Below are positions 9,150 through 17,232 of a stretch of DNA of 35,832 nucleotides, one piece after another; position 1 is the stretch's first letter, and each line of letters starts with the position of its first letter. The stretch comes from Bacteroidota bacterium (GTDB taxonomy: Bacteria > Bacteroidota > Bacteroidia > Chitinophagales > Chitinophagaceae): the NCBI GenBank assembly GCA_026391435.1, contig JAPLEJ010000014.1, positions 1 to 35,832 on the forward strand, read 5' to 3'. The position numbers and the translations under genes are program-made. Below the pieces are notes generated by a model, which was given only the letters and a program-made list of their open reading frames with translations, was not told the DNA's origin and ran no database searches.

Positions 9150-11342
9150 ATGTCACTAAGAACCGATGCAGTTAAACATGTTAGTCATGTTTCAACTCCA
9201 ACACCCAATGTCAACGCACCTAAAATCACTGCTATTTTTAATGAAAGTGTGTTTACATTAAAAACTGCTAGAGAATATTTAAGTGACGAAGCTTATAAAA
9301 GTTTAGTGAACAGTAATAAGGGTGCTAAAAAAATTGACCGTGCCGTTGCCAATCAAATAGCGACTGGATTAAGAGCTTGGGCAGAGAGTAAAGGAGTGAC
9401 TCACTTTACACATTGGTTTCAACCTTTAACTGGCGCTACAGCCGAAAAACATGATTCTTTTTTTACTTTAAAATCAGATGGCACTGCTATTGAAGAATTT
9501 GATGGTGCTGCATTAATACAACAAGAGCCAGATGCATCTTCATTCCCGAATGGTGGTTTAAGAGCCACTTTTGAAGCAAGAGGCTATTCGGCATGGGATC
9601 CAAGTTCACCCGCTTTTATTATTGAAATCGGAAACGGGAAAACCCTTTGTATCCCAACTATTTTTATTGCATACACAGGTGAGTCATTAGATTATAAAGC
9701 GCCTTTAATGAAAGCAGTGGAAGCAGTGAACAAAGCGGCTGTTACTGTTTGTAATTACTTTGATAAAAATATTTCAAAAGTAGTTCCTACATTAGGCTGG
9801 GAACAAGAATACTTTGTGATTGATGAAGCATTGGTAAATGCAAGACCCGATTTAGTACAATGCGGTAGAACTGTTTTTGGTTCAGCACCTGCAAAAGGAC
9901 AACAATTAGAAGATCATTATTTTGGATCCATTCCTGAAAGAGTGTACGCATTTATGCGCGATTATGAAAACGAGTCTTACAAATTAGGTATTCCATTAAG
10001 AACAAGACATAATGAAGTGGCGCCTGCACAGTTTGAGTGTGCCCCTATTTTTGAAGAAGTGAATATCGCTGTTGATCATAATATTTTATTAATGGATGTG
10101 ATGACAAGAGTAGCAAAGCGTCACCGCTTAGTCGTTTTGTTACACGAAAAACCATTTGCTGGCATCAATGGTAGTGGTAAGCACAACAACTGGAGTATGG
10201 CTACCGATACAGGAATTAATTTATTAGCGCCTGGTAAAACACCAAAGACCAATTTGATGTTCTTAACTTTCTTTGTAAACACTATCAAAGCAGTTCACGA
10301 TTATGCAGATATTTTAAGAGCTTCTATCGCTTCAGCTTCTAACGATTTTCGTTTAGGCGCGAACGAAGCCCCTCCTGCTATCATTTCAGTTTTTATTGGT
10401 GAATACTTAACTAAAGTGTTAAATGATGTGGAAACAAGAGTGAGTGGAAAATTTGATGAACAAGATGAAGCCATTTTGAAATTAGATTTACACCGCAGTA
10501 TCCCTGAATTATTAATTGACAACACCGATCGCAATAGAACTTCTCCATTTGCTTTTACGGGTAATAAATTTGAATTCCGTGCAGTAGGATCAACAGCCAA
10601 CTGCGCACACCCAATGACTGTATTGAATACCATTATGGCCGACACTTTAGTAAAATTCGCTGGTGAAGTGGATGCCTTAATTGAAAAAGGAGATAAAAAG
10701 GAAATCGCTATCATGCAAGTGATTCAAAAATATATTGTATCAAGTAAAAAGATTTTATTTGAAGGAGATGGCTATAGCGAAGATTGGCATAAGGAAGCAG
10801 AAAAAAGAGGCTTACCTAATTTAAAAACGACCCCAGTTGCATTAGATGCGATGATCACTGATAAGTCTAAGAAATTATTTAAGGACAATGGTATTTATAC
10901 CCATAGTGAATTGGAAGCGCGTCATGAAATTGAATTAGAAACCTATATTAAAAAAGTTCAAATTGAAGCACGTGTAATGGGTGATATTGCGACCAATCAC
11001 ATTATCCCCGCTGCTATTAAATATCAAAATGAATTACTGAAAAATGTAAGTCTGCTTCGCGAAGCGGCATTACCTGAAAAATTATACAAAGGTCAGTTGA
11101 CTTTATTAAAAGATGTAAGTACGCATATTCAACAAGTATACGATAATGTTCATGAAATGGTAGAAGCGCGTAAAGTAGCTAATAATATTACCGACACCCG
11201 TGAAAAAGCCATTATGTATGAAGCAAAAGTAAAAGCGGCCTACTTTGATAAAATAAGATATCATGTAGATAAATTAGAGCAATTAGTTGATGATGAATTA
11301 TGGACCTTGCCTAAATACAGAGAGATTTTATTTTTACGCTAA
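9150..11342 (+). CDS. glnN: Glutamine synthetase type III (GSIII)
   Basis: The 730-residue length is typical of GSIII, a dodecameric glutamine synthetase common in Bacteroidota and cyanobacteria. Motifs include THWFQPLTGATAEKHDSF near residue 80, SSFPNGGLRATFEARGYSAW, the glutamate-binding region GWEQEYFVID, FAGINGSGKHNNWSM and NRTSPFAFTGNKFEFRAVGS. The family C-terminal extension is present and ends near LPKYREILF. No frame damage is seen. It lies 123 bases downstream of the GSII gene, in the same direction but behind a terminator and with its own candidate promoter, so the two isozymes are probably regulated separately. A strong terminator follows the stop codon. Confidence 0.96.
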   Translation: MSLRTDAVKHVSHVSTPTPNVNAPKITAIFNESVFTLKTAREYLSDEAYKSLVNSNKGAKKIDRAVANQIATGLRAWAESKGVTHFTHWFQPLTGATAEKHDSFFTLKSDGTAIEEFDGAALIQQEPDASSFPNGGLRATFEARGYSAWDPSSPAFIIEIGNGKTLCIPTIFIAYTGESLDYKAPLMKAVEAVNKAAVTVCNYFDKNISKVVPTLGWEQEYFVIDEALVNARPDLVQCGRTVFGSAPAKGQQLEDHYFGSIPERVYAFMRDYENESYKLGIPLRTRHNEVAPAQFECAPIFEEVNIAVDHNILLMDVMTRVAKRHRLVVLLHEKPFAGINGSGKHNNWSMATDTGINLLAPGKTPKTNLMFLTFFVNTIKAVHDYADILRASIASASNDFRLGANEAPPAIISVFIGEYLTKVLNDVETRVSGKFDEQDEAILKLDLHRSIPELLIDNTDRNRTSPFAFTGNKFEFRAVGSTANCAHPMTVLNTIMADTLVKFAGEVDALIEKGDKKEIAIMQVIQKYIVSSKKILFEGDGYSEDWHKEAEKRGLPNLKTTPVALDAMITDKSKKLFKDNGIYTHSELEARHEIELETYIKKVQIEARVMGDIATNHIIPAAIKYQNELLKNVSLLREAALPEKLYKGQLTLLKDVSTHIQQVYDNVHEMVEARKVANNITDTREKAIMYEAKVKAAYFDKIRYHVDKLEQLVDDELWTLPKYREILFLR

Positions 11343-11366
11343 TAGAAATTCAAAAAGTGTTCGAAC

Positions 11367-11400
11367 AAAAAAGGAGCCCCATTTCGGAGGCTCCTTTTTT
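11367..11400 (+). terminator. Intrinsic terminator after GSIII gene
   Basis: AAAAAAGGAGCC pairs with GGCTCCTTTTTT around a 10-base loop; the T run is part of the stem and continues past it. It begins 24 bases after the GSIII stop codon. Confidence 0.9.
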
Positions 11401-11428
11401 TATTATTAGATTTTAGTTTATTTAAATC

Positions 11429-11501
11429 AAAGAAATAAATACTCTCCTTCTCTCTCCATCGCTTCGCTCAAATGTTCGTTCAGGATAGTATTTTTTTCTT
11501 T
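11429..11501. repeat. Long imperfect inverted repeat in glnN-accC spacer
   Basis: A 19-base arm at 11429-11447 (AAAGAAATAAATACTCTCC) is matched at 17 of 19 positions by the reverse complement of 11483-11501, around a 35-base loop. It lies between two terminator hairpins. It may be a folded part of a 3' untranslated region or a small RNA; no promoter is obvious and AT-rich arms can arise by chance. Confidence 0.35.
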
Positions 11502-11518
11502 ACACTCTAGCTTTCTAT

Positions 11519-11559
11519 AAATAAATAGGGGGCTCCTTTACGGGGCCCCCTATTTATTT
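11519..11559 (-). terminator. Intrinsic terminator for accC (probably bidirectional)
   Basis: A perfect 15-bp stem, AAATAAATAGGGGGC with GCCCCCTATTTATTT, and an 11-base loop. It begins 57 bases beyond the accC stop codon on the minus strand. Its AT flanks could serve both strands. Confidence 0.8.
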
Positions 11560-11615
11560 TCATAAGATAATTTTTCGAGCTTTTATATTTCTAAAAAAGC
11601 GAAGAAAAATTAAAA

Positions 11616-12953
11616 TTATTTCATCGTAAAAGTTTCTAAAAACTTAGTGGTAAAATTTCCCTTTCTAAAATCTTCATTTTGCATTAACTGTAAATGAAAA
11701 GGGATCGTTGTTTTCACCCCTTCAATCACATATTCGCTTAAAGCACGGTACATTGTATTGATCGCTTCCTCACGTGTTTGTGCAACTGTGATTAATTTAC
11801 CAATCATAGAATCGTAATAAGGAGGAATCACATAGCCTGCATATACATGACTATCTACACGAACGCCATGCCCACCCGGCGTGTGTAATACGGTGATTTT
11901 ACCTGGTGATGGTCTAAAATCATTATAAGGATCTTCTGCATTAATACGACACTCAATGGCATGTAATTTAGGTTCATAATTTTTACCTGAAATTTTTTCG
12001 CCCGCTGCTATTTTTATTTGCTCCTTGATTAAATCATAACTCACTACTTCTTCCGTAACACAATGTTCCACTTGAATACGCGTATTCATTTCCATGAAAT
12101 AAAAATTACGGTTCTTGTCTACTAAAAACTCAACCGTACCAACGCTTTCATAATTAATGGCCGACGCCGCTTTAATAGCTGCGTCACCCATTCTTTGCCT
12201 TAATTCAGAAGTCATAAATGGCGAAGGGGATTCCTCCACTAATTTTTGATGCCTTCTTTGAATAGAACAATCTCTTTCACTCAAATGACACACATTACCA
12301 TATTGATCTCCGGCTACTTGTATTTCGATATGTCTTGGCTCTTCTACAAATTTCTCCATGTACAAGCCATCATTCTTAAAACTTGCGGCGGCCTCCATCT
12401 TTGCATCACCAAATGCTTTTTCAATTTCTGATTCATTCCAAACCACACGCATTCCTTTACCCCCGCCCCCTGCAGTTGCTTTAATAATAACTGGATATAC
12501 AATTTCTTTTGCTAATTTTTTTGCTGCTTCTACACTTTCCAACAAACCTTCTCCGCCTGGTACTACAGGAACGCCTGCTTTAATCATTGTTTCTTTCGCA
12601 GTGATCTTGTCTCCCATTTTATTAATCATCTCAGGAGTAGGTCCAATAAATTTTATACCATGATCGGCGCAAATTTGTGCAAACTTTGCATTCTCTGCTA
12701 AAAATCCATATCCAGGATGCACGGCATCAGCATTTGTGATTTCACAAGCCGCCATGATATGAGGAATATTCAAATAGGACTCCTGTCCTTTCGGACCACC
12801 AATACAAACCGCTTCATCCGCAAATTTTACATGCAAACTATCTTTATCAGCTGTCGAATAAACTGCAACGGTTTTAATCCCCATCTCACGACAGGTTCTA
12901 ATAATACGCAAAGCAATTTCGCCACGATTGGCTATCAATATCTTTTTAAACAT
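11616..12953 (-). CDS. accC: Acetyl-CoA carboxylase, biotin carboxylase subunit
   Basis: Carboxylates the biotin of AccB with bicarbonate and ATP, the first half-reaction of malonyl-CoA formation. The 445 residues match the free-standing subunit. Seen in order: the N-terminal biotin carboxylase domain with [14 protein letters not shown], the [11 protein letters not shown] segment, the ATP-grasp glycine loop [12 protein letters not shown] near residue 160, the catalytic [12 protein letters not shown] near 290 and the C-terminal domain with ECRINAEDP. It lies 33 bases downstream of accB in the same direction, so accB-accC form an operon. Propionyl-CoA or pyruvate carboxylase subunits are the alternatives, but those are usually longer or fused. 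Confidence 0.95.
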   Translation of the reverse strand: MFKKILIANRGEIALRIIRTCREMGIKTVAVYSTADKDSLHVKFADEAVCIGGPKGQESYLNIPHIMAACEITNADAVHPGYGFLAENAKFAQICADHGIKFIGPTPEMINKMGDKITAKETMIKAGVPVVPGGEGLLESVEAAKKLAKEIVYPVIIKATAGGGGKGMRVVWNESEIEKAFGDAKMEAAASFKNDGLYMEKFVEEPRHIEIQVAGDQYGNVCHLSERDCSIQRRHQKLVEESPSPFMTSELRQRMGDAAIKAASAINYESVGTVEFLVDKNRNFYFMEMNTRIQVEHCVTEEVVSYDLIKEQIKIAAGEKISGKNYEPKLHAIECRINAEDPYNDFRPSPGKITVLHTPGGHGVRVDSHVYAGYVIPPYYDSMIGKLITVAQTREEAINTMYRALSEYVIEGVKTTIPFHLQLMQNEDFRKGNFTTKFLETFTMK

Positions 12954-12986
12954 TTTTTTAATTTAAATTAGAAAATGGGAGTAAGC

Positions 12987-13448
12987 CTAAGCTGGTTCAA
13001 CCAAGAATAATGGTTGATCGTATTCCACTGGACTTGCATCTTCAACCAATATTTTAACGATGGTACCTTTTACCTCACTTTCAATTTCGTTAAATAATTT
13101 CATGGCTTCAATAATACAAACCACTTTACCAGGGCTTACTTCTGTTCCTTCTTCCGCCATCAATGGCCTATCAGGAGCAGCTCGTCTATAAAATGTGCCA
13201 ATCATTGGACTTTTAATAGTAATTAAATTACTTGCCACGGGTGCCGCCGATGGGGTGGCTTCTGAAGCTGGCGCTGCAACGGCTGTCGCAGGTGCTGCGC
13301 TGTAAACTTGAGCAGGTACCGATGTGACAGTTACTTTTTCCTCTTTTTGTTTAATAGTGACTTTACCATCCTTGTCTTCAATGCTTATTTCTCCGATATT
13401 ACTCTTGTTAACTACTTTGATTAAATCGTGAATTTGTTTCAAGTCCAT
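12987..13448 (-). CDS. accB: Acetyl-CoA carboxylase biotin carboxyl carrier protein
   Basis: Carries the biotin that shuttles carboxyl between AccC and the carboxyltransferase. The N-terminal 35 residues form the AccB-type helical segment (DLKQIHDLIKVVNKS). An Ala/Pro-rich flexible linker follows at about residues 45-75, then a C-terminal biotinyl domain with the biotinylated Lys in CIIEAMKLFNEIE. I chose ATG 13448; the open frame starts three codons earlier with TTG, which adds nothing. The gene precedes accC. A strong terminator upstream separates it from efp, so its own promoter should lie in the repeat-rich 13449-13561 stretch, where I see no exact TAnnTTTG box. Confidence 0.95.
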   Translation of the reverse strand: MDLKQIHDLIKVVNKSNIGEISIEDKDGKVTIKQKEEKVTVTSVPAQVYSAAPATAVAAPASEATPSAAPVASNLITIKSPMIGTFYRRAAPDRPLMAEEGTEVSPGKVVCIIEAMKLFNEIESEVKGTIVKILVEDASPVEYDQPLFLVEPA

Positions 13449-13506
13449 ATTTGGCAATTTTTGGGTAAAATTGGGGTTTTTTTATTGATTTTAGCAAAAA
13501 AAAGGC

Positions 13507-13553
13507 CTTTTTTTATTAAAAATGGGCTTTTTTTATTAAAAATGGGCTTTTTT
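13507..13553. repeat. 20-bp tandem repeat beside an A/T-tract palindrome, upstream of accB
   Basis: The unit TTTTATTAAAAATGGGCTTT is present at 13511-13530 and again, identical, at 13531-13550; the 20-base periodicity spans 13507-13553. Directly adjoining at 13497-13514 is the palindrome AAAAAAAGGCCTTTTTTT. The array lies between the efp terminator and the accB start, where the accBC promoter must be. Confidence 0.85.
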
Positions 13554-13561
13554 GGCAAAAT

Positions 13562-13587
13562 AAAAACCCCTGAATTTAGGGGTTTTT
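13562..13587 (-). terminator. Intrinsic terminator after efp
   Basis: AAAAACCCCT pairs with AGGGGTTTTT around a 6-base loop, 37 bases past the efp stop codon. The structure is symmetrical and could also act on the plus strand. Confidence 0.9.
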
Positions 13588-13624
13588 AAGGCTATTTTAG
13601 GTGTAAAAATGGACCTTCCTCCAT

Positions 13625-14188
13625 CTACTTCACTCTTTCTACATATTCCCCATTTTTGGTATTAATTCTGATTTTTTCACCTTCATTTACAAATAAAGGC
13701 ACCATTACGGTAGCTCCCGATTGAATCGTTGCAGATTTTAAAGCACGAGTTGCGGTATCTCCTTTCACGCCATTTTCGCAATAAGTAATCACTACTTCAA
13801 TTTTTTCAGGTAATTCAGCACCAATAGGCATTTCGGTTTCAGTGTTCATAAACACGAAAACCTCTGCCCCTTCAATCAAGAATTCAGGCGCATCGATCAT
13901 TTCTTCCGCTAAAGCAATTTGCTCGAAAGTCTCATTGTTCATTAAGTTATAACCGCTATCGTCCTTGTATAGGAACTGAAATGCTTTTTTCTCAACACGA
14001 ACAGGATGAATGTTTTCACCACTATTCCATGTTTTTTCGATGGACCTCTTATTATCTACTCCTTTCAACTTTGCCCAAATTTTTGCTGCGGCACGAGCTG
14101 TTTTATTTTCCCCAAACTCAACCACAGAGTATAAGTTATTGTCCAATTTTAGAATCATTCCACGTGTAATGTCTGATGTTGTTGCCAT
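13625..14188 (-). CDS. efp: Elongation factor P, variant with atypical modification loop
   Basis: EF-P binds the ribosome between the P and E sites and relieves stalling at proline runs. The 187-residue length and three-domain layout fit: a KOW-like N-terminal domain, then FMNTETEMPIGAELP in the middle OB domain and the C-terminal signature GVKGDTATRALKSATIQSGATV ending INTKNGEYVERVK (described here in parts). In the N-terminal loop, where most EF-Ps have a PGKG motif carrying the modified Lys or Arg, this protein reads EFGENKTARAAAKIWAKLKG (residues 24-43). K29 or R32 could be at the tip. I recall similar loops from Chitinophagaceae, which supports that placement. It is divergent from sucD. 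Confidence 0.92.
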   Translation of the reverse strand: MATTSDITRGMILKLDNNLYSVVEFGENKTARAAAKIWAKLKGVDNKRSIEKTWNSGENIHPVRVEKKAFQFLYKDDSGYNLMNNETFEQIALAEEMIDAPEFLIEGAEVFVFMNTETEMPIGAELPEKIEVVITYCENGVKGDTATRALKSATIQSGATVMVPLFVNEGEKIRINTKNGEYVERVK

Positions 14189-14219
14189 AATTTATTTTTT
14201 AAATTGTCTGATCGAACGG

Positions 14220-14227
14220 CAAAAGTA
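14220..14227 (-). promoter_or_regulatory. Candidate -7 element for efp
   Basis: The minus strand reads TACTTTTG, an exact TAnnTTTG match, 31 bases upstream of the efp ATG. No clear -33 TTG. Confidence 0.45.
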
Positions 14228-14300
14228 CTACTTGCAAGCCATTTATAAAAAAACCTCTAAATTTTGTTGCTAAATAAGGGTAAAAAAACCTTGTTTAGCC

Positions 14301-14308
14301 TATTTTTG
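14301..14308 (+). promoter_or_regulatory. Candidate -7 element for sucD
   Basis: TATTTTTG matches TAnnTTTG exactly and lies 25 bases before the sucD ATG. TTG copies nearby are at unsuitable distances, so the -33 part is not assigned. Confidence 0.5.
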
Positions 14309-14333
14309 CGCCACAAATAACAAATATCACTCG

Positions 14334-15206
14334 ATGTCAGTATTAATTAATAAAAATTCAAAGGTAATTGTACAAGGGTTTACAGGTACCGAAGGTAGTT
14401 TTCATGCAACTCAAATGATCGAATATGGGACGCAATTAGTGGGTGGCGTTACTCCTGGCAAAGGGGGTGCCACACATCTTGATCGCCCTGTATTTAATAC
14501 AGTTGCAGATGCTGTCAAAAATACGGGTGCTGATGTTAGTATCATTTTTGTACCGCCTGCATTTGCTGCAGATGCCATCATGGAAGCCGCTGATGCTAAT
14601 ATTGCATTAGTCGTTTGTATTACCGAAGGCATCCCTGTACAAGACATGATTAAAGTAAAAAACTATTTACTAGGAAAAACAACAAGACTAATAGGACCTA
14701 ATTGTCCGGGTGTGATTACTGCAGAAGAATGTAAAGTGGGTATTATGCCAGGTTTTATATTTAAGAAAGGTACCATTGGTATTGTTTCAAAAAGTGGAAC
14801 ACTTACTTATGAAGCAGCAGATCAAGCGGTGAAAGCGGGACTAGGTGTTTCTACCGCTATCGGAATTGGTGGCGATCCAATTATAGGGACCAACACAAAA
14901 GAAGCGGTGGAGTTACTAATGAACGATCCCGAAACAGAAGGCATCATCATGATTGGAGAAATTGGCGGAAGTATGGAAGCCGATGCAGCCAATTGGATAA
15001 AAGATAATTTAAGAAAACCAGTGGTTGGTTTTATCGCTGGCCAAACAGCCCCTCCAGGAAGACGCATGGGACATGCGGGTGCCATTGTAGGAGGCGCAGA
15101 TGATACTGCCGCTGCAAAAATGAAAATCATGACTGCTTGCGGTATTCATGTGGTAGCAAGCCCTGCAGATATTGGAATTACCATGGCTGCTGCTTTAAAA
15201 AAATAA
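14334..15206 (+). CDS. sucD: Succinyl-CoA synthetase (ADP/GDP-forming) alpha subunit
   Basis: Alpha subunit of the citric-acid-cycle enzyme that interconverts succinyl-CoA and succinate with substrate-level phosphorylation. The 290 residues match the family. The CoA-binding Rossmann domain starts with [14 protein letters not shown] and continues through [17 protein letters not shown] follows near residue 120; the phosphorylated His is His247 in [11 protein letters not shown]. All are intact. The beta-subunit gene sucC is not adjacent, so the subunits are encoded apart. The gene has its own candidate -7 element and a perfect terminator downstream, which suggests a single-gene transcript. Confidence 0.97.
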   Translation: MSVLINKNSKVIVQGFTGTEGSFHATQMIEYGTQLVGGVTPGKGGATHLDRPVFNTVADAVKNTGADVSIIFVPPAFAADAIMEAADANIALVVCITEGIPVQDMIKVKNYLLGKTTRLIGPNCPGVITAEECKVGIMPGFIFKKGTIGIVSKSGTLTYEAADQAVKAGLGVSTAIGIGGDPIIGTNTKEAVELLMNDPETEGIIMIGEIGGSMEADAANWIKDNLRKPVVGFIAGQTAPPGRRMGHAGAIVGGADDTAAAKMKIMTACGIHVVASPADIGITMAAALKK

Positions 15207-15232
15207 ATCAATTTTTATTGCATTACATATCT

Positions 15233-15265
15233 ATCCCTTATCCTAAAAAGATAAGGGATTTTTTA
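15233..15265 (+). terminator. Intrinsic terminator after sucD
   Basis: ATCCCTTATC pairs perfectly with GATAAGGGAT around a 7-base loop and is followed by six T. Confidence 0.92.
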
Positions 15266-15268
15266 TTG

Positions 15269-15276
15269 TAAGTTTG
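15269..15276 (+). promoter_or_regulatory. Candidate -7 element directly before the 15281 gene
   Basis: TAAGTTTG fits TAnnTTTG exactly but ends only four bases before the ATG at 15281. If functional, the transcript would begin at or next to the start codon. No good -33 TTG is seen. Confidence 0.35.
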
Positions 15277-15280
15277 TTGT

Positions 15281-15703
15281 ATGAAGCTTCCTTTAATCCT
15301 CATATCATTCACTCTCTTTTGCTTGAATAGCAATGGACAGTTAAATAAAAATCATACAAGTCAAACTAGTATAAAAATTCATTGTACTCCCCCTAAGTTT
15401 TTAACAAAGGGCAGTACTATTAAATTAAAAGTGCAGGTAAGTCATCAATTAGTACAAGAAAAAACAGGACAACTTACTTTATCAATTACAAATCCTATTA
15501 CCCACCAATCTGTGGATGGTTGGTTTACTAATATCTTTCCTTTTCAATATTTTACAACTATTAAAAATGAAAATTTCGAAACTGAATTTCCAATCACAGT
15601 GCCTTATGATTACAAAGGAGATATCGCTATTGATATTGTAGCAAGGGTGAATGAATATAAAGATAGTGTTCATATTAGCCTCCCCATCAAAAAACAAAAA
15701 TAA
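15281..15703 (+). CDS. Small secreted protein resembling a single macroglobulin (alpha-2-macroglobulin) domain
   Basis: A 140-residue protein with a signal peptide (MKLPLILISFTLFCLNSNGQ). The remainder is predicted beta-rich. The segment SVDGWFTNIFPFQYFTT near residues 79-95 and the following FPITVPYDYKGDIAIDIVAR closely recall the macroglobulin-type domain found inside very large Bacteroidota alpha-2-macroglobulin-like proteins. Here it stands alone, without a thioester region. That similarity is from memory of the family and is not proved. The only Met is the first residue, so the start is firm unless a non-ATG codon is used. A flavoenzyme gene begins 2 bases after its stop codon. Function unknown; adhesion, inhibitor or periplasmic binding roles are all open. 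Confidence 0.75.
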   Translation: MKLPLILISFTLFCLNSNGQLNKNHTSQTSIKIHCTPPKFLTKGSTIKLKVQVSHQLVQEKTGQLTLSITNPITHQSVDGWFTNIFPFQYFTTIKNENFETEFPITVPYDYKGDIAIDIVARVNEYKDSVHISLPIKKQK

Positions 15704-15705
15704 CC

Positions 15706-16755
15706 TTGCAAGAAAAAGTAAAATATTTAATCATTGGCCAAGGTATAGTAGGCACATGGCTGAGTTACTTTTTACAAGAAAAGGGTATTTCCTATAAAGT
15801 CATTAACGACGAAAAAATAACCTCTGCAAGCAGCGTTGCAAGCGGCGTGATGAATCCAGTAACGGGTCGCAGAATAGTGCAAACCTGGATGATAGAAAGC
15901 GTATTACCCTTTGCTGTTGAATCCTATCAAGCATTTCAAAAAAACGAAAGTGTCGAAATTATTAAAGAAGCCCCCATCGTTTTAATTCACCCATCGGAAC
16001 AGATGTATGAAAGTTTTGAATACAGACTTACACATGACAATGTTTACTTAAGTAAACATAATTTGGAGCAATGGAATACAATGTTCAACACCCCATTTAA
16101 TACTGGCCAAATTAATTCTTGTTATTGGATTGACCTAGTTGCGTTTTTAAAATTGGGCCGTCTTAAAATGAAATCACATTATATAAGCGCTCATTTTGAT
16201 TACAAGGATATGACCTTGTTAGAAAATGGGGTACAATGGAACAATATCATTGCAGATCATATCATTTTTTGTGATGGCATCAATAGTATGCAAAATCCTT
16301 ATTTTAAAACACTTCCCTTTGCACCCAATAAAGGGGAAGCATTAATTGTAAAAATTGAAGGGCTCCCCGCAAAAAATATATATAAAAACAATGTGGCTAT
16401 TGTGCCTTGGAAAAAAGATTTATTTTGGGTGGGTTCCACATTTGAATGGAGTTATTCCGACAGCCTACCAAGTGTTGCCTTTAGGGAAAAAATGAAAGCC
16501 TCTTTGGATCAATTTTTAAAATTACCTTATACCATTGTTGATCACCTTGTTGGTATTAGACCAGCAAATACGGAAAGAAGGCCCTTTGTTGGCCTGCACC
16601 CTAAGTACCCTCAGATAGCCATTTGTAATGGCATGGGCACCAAGGGCTGCTCCTTGGCACCCTATTTTGCAGATCAATTAATTGCACATATAGAACAGGG
16701 CACCCCAATAGAAAAAGAAGCAGATATAAAAAGATTTGCTGCCCTTTTATCCTGA
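15706..16755 (+). CDS. FAD-dependent oxidoreductase, DAO (D-amino-acid oxidase/glycine oxidase-like) family
   Basis: 349 residues with an N-terminal FAD-binding Rossmann motif (YLIIGQGIVGTWLSYFL), the family segment SSVASGVMNPVTGRR near residue 45 and a C-terminal FAD-contact segment GIRPANTERRPFVGLHP followed by NGMGTKGCSLAP. The fold is typical of amine- or amino-acid-oxidising flavoenzymes, but the substrate cannot be read. The only usable start is TTG 15706; an in-frame stop lies 30 bases upstream and there is no ATG or GTG between. With 2 bases between the previous stop and this start, translation is probably coupled to the small secreted-protein gene. Confidence 0.85.
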   Translation: MQEKVKYLIIGQGIVGTWLSYFLQEKGISYKVINDEKITSASSVASGVMNPVTGRRIVQTWMIESVLPFAVESYQAFQKNESVEIIKEAPIVLIHPSEQMYESFEYRLTHDNVYLSKHNLEQWNTMFNTPFNTGQINSCYWIDLVAFLKLGRLKMKSHYISAHFDYKDMTLLENGVQWNNIIADHIIFCDGINSMQNPYFKTLPFAPNKGEALIVKIEGLPAKNIYKNNVAIVPWKKDLFWVGSTFEWSYSDSLPSVAFREKMKASLDQFLKLPYTIVDHLVGIRPANTERRPFVGLHPKYPQIAICNGMGTKGCSLAPYFADQLIAHIEQGTPIEKEADIKRFAALLS

Positions 16756-16819
16756 GAATAAATTAAAAAAACTATATTTTTAACTTCTATTATTTCAACA
16801 CTCATTAAATTGTAAAAGC

Positions 16820-17224
16820 ATGGGCACACAAGAAACTGAATCATATAAAATACCTATTACTTATCGTAAGATGGAAAACTTACATATTGTATTTTGGTTG
16901 TTTAAAGATATTGCATGGTGCATGTTTTGGAAACCACTTGGAATTGCAATGATCTTCCCTACATTAATTATTTCTATTGTCATTGCATACCGAACAAGAC
17001 ATATTTTTTCTGAATTAGCGCACAACTTGGCTATTACCGTTTGGATCATGGCCAACTCCTTTTGGATGTGTAGCGAATTTTTTGGAATGGATACCCATAT
17101 AGTATGGGGCAACTTTACCGTAAAACATTTAGCCATGTTTCCTTTTTTAACAGGAATTTTATTACTTGCTTATTATTATATGATTTACAAGCCCAAACAT
17201 AAAACAGATGGTCTTACTTTATAA
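16820..17224 (+). CDS. Small integral membrane protein, unrecognised
   Basis: 134 residues with about three hydrophobic segments: near residues 25-60 (MFWKPLGIAMIFPTLIIS and neighbours), 68-85 (LAITVWIMANSFWMCSEF) and 106-126 (MFPFLTGILLLAYYYMIY), ending in a charged tail. It is rich in Trp and Met. I do not recognise the family. A second possible start is Met18 (MENLHIVF). It follows the flavoenzyme gene by 64 bases in the same direction and is convergent with the MFS gene, with 8 bases between the stop codons, so there is no room for a separate terminator. Confidence 0.7.
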   Translation: MGTQETESYKIPITYRKMENLHIVFWLFKDIAWCMFWKPLGIAMIFPTLIISIVIAYRTRHIFSELAHNLAITVWIMANSFWMCSEFFGMDTHIVWGNFTVKHLAMFPFLTGILLLAYYYMIYKPKHKTDGLTL

Positions 17225-17232
17225 ATGATCTA

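Noticed and set aside
10301..10714. 137-codon minus-strand frame within the GSIII gene
   Set aside because: Antisense shadow of a strongly conserved coding region; no own promoter or recognisable domain.
14822..15130. 102-codon minus-strand frame opposite sucD
   Set aside because: Antisense to the phosphohistidine region of sucD; Ala/Pro/Ser-rich shadow composition.
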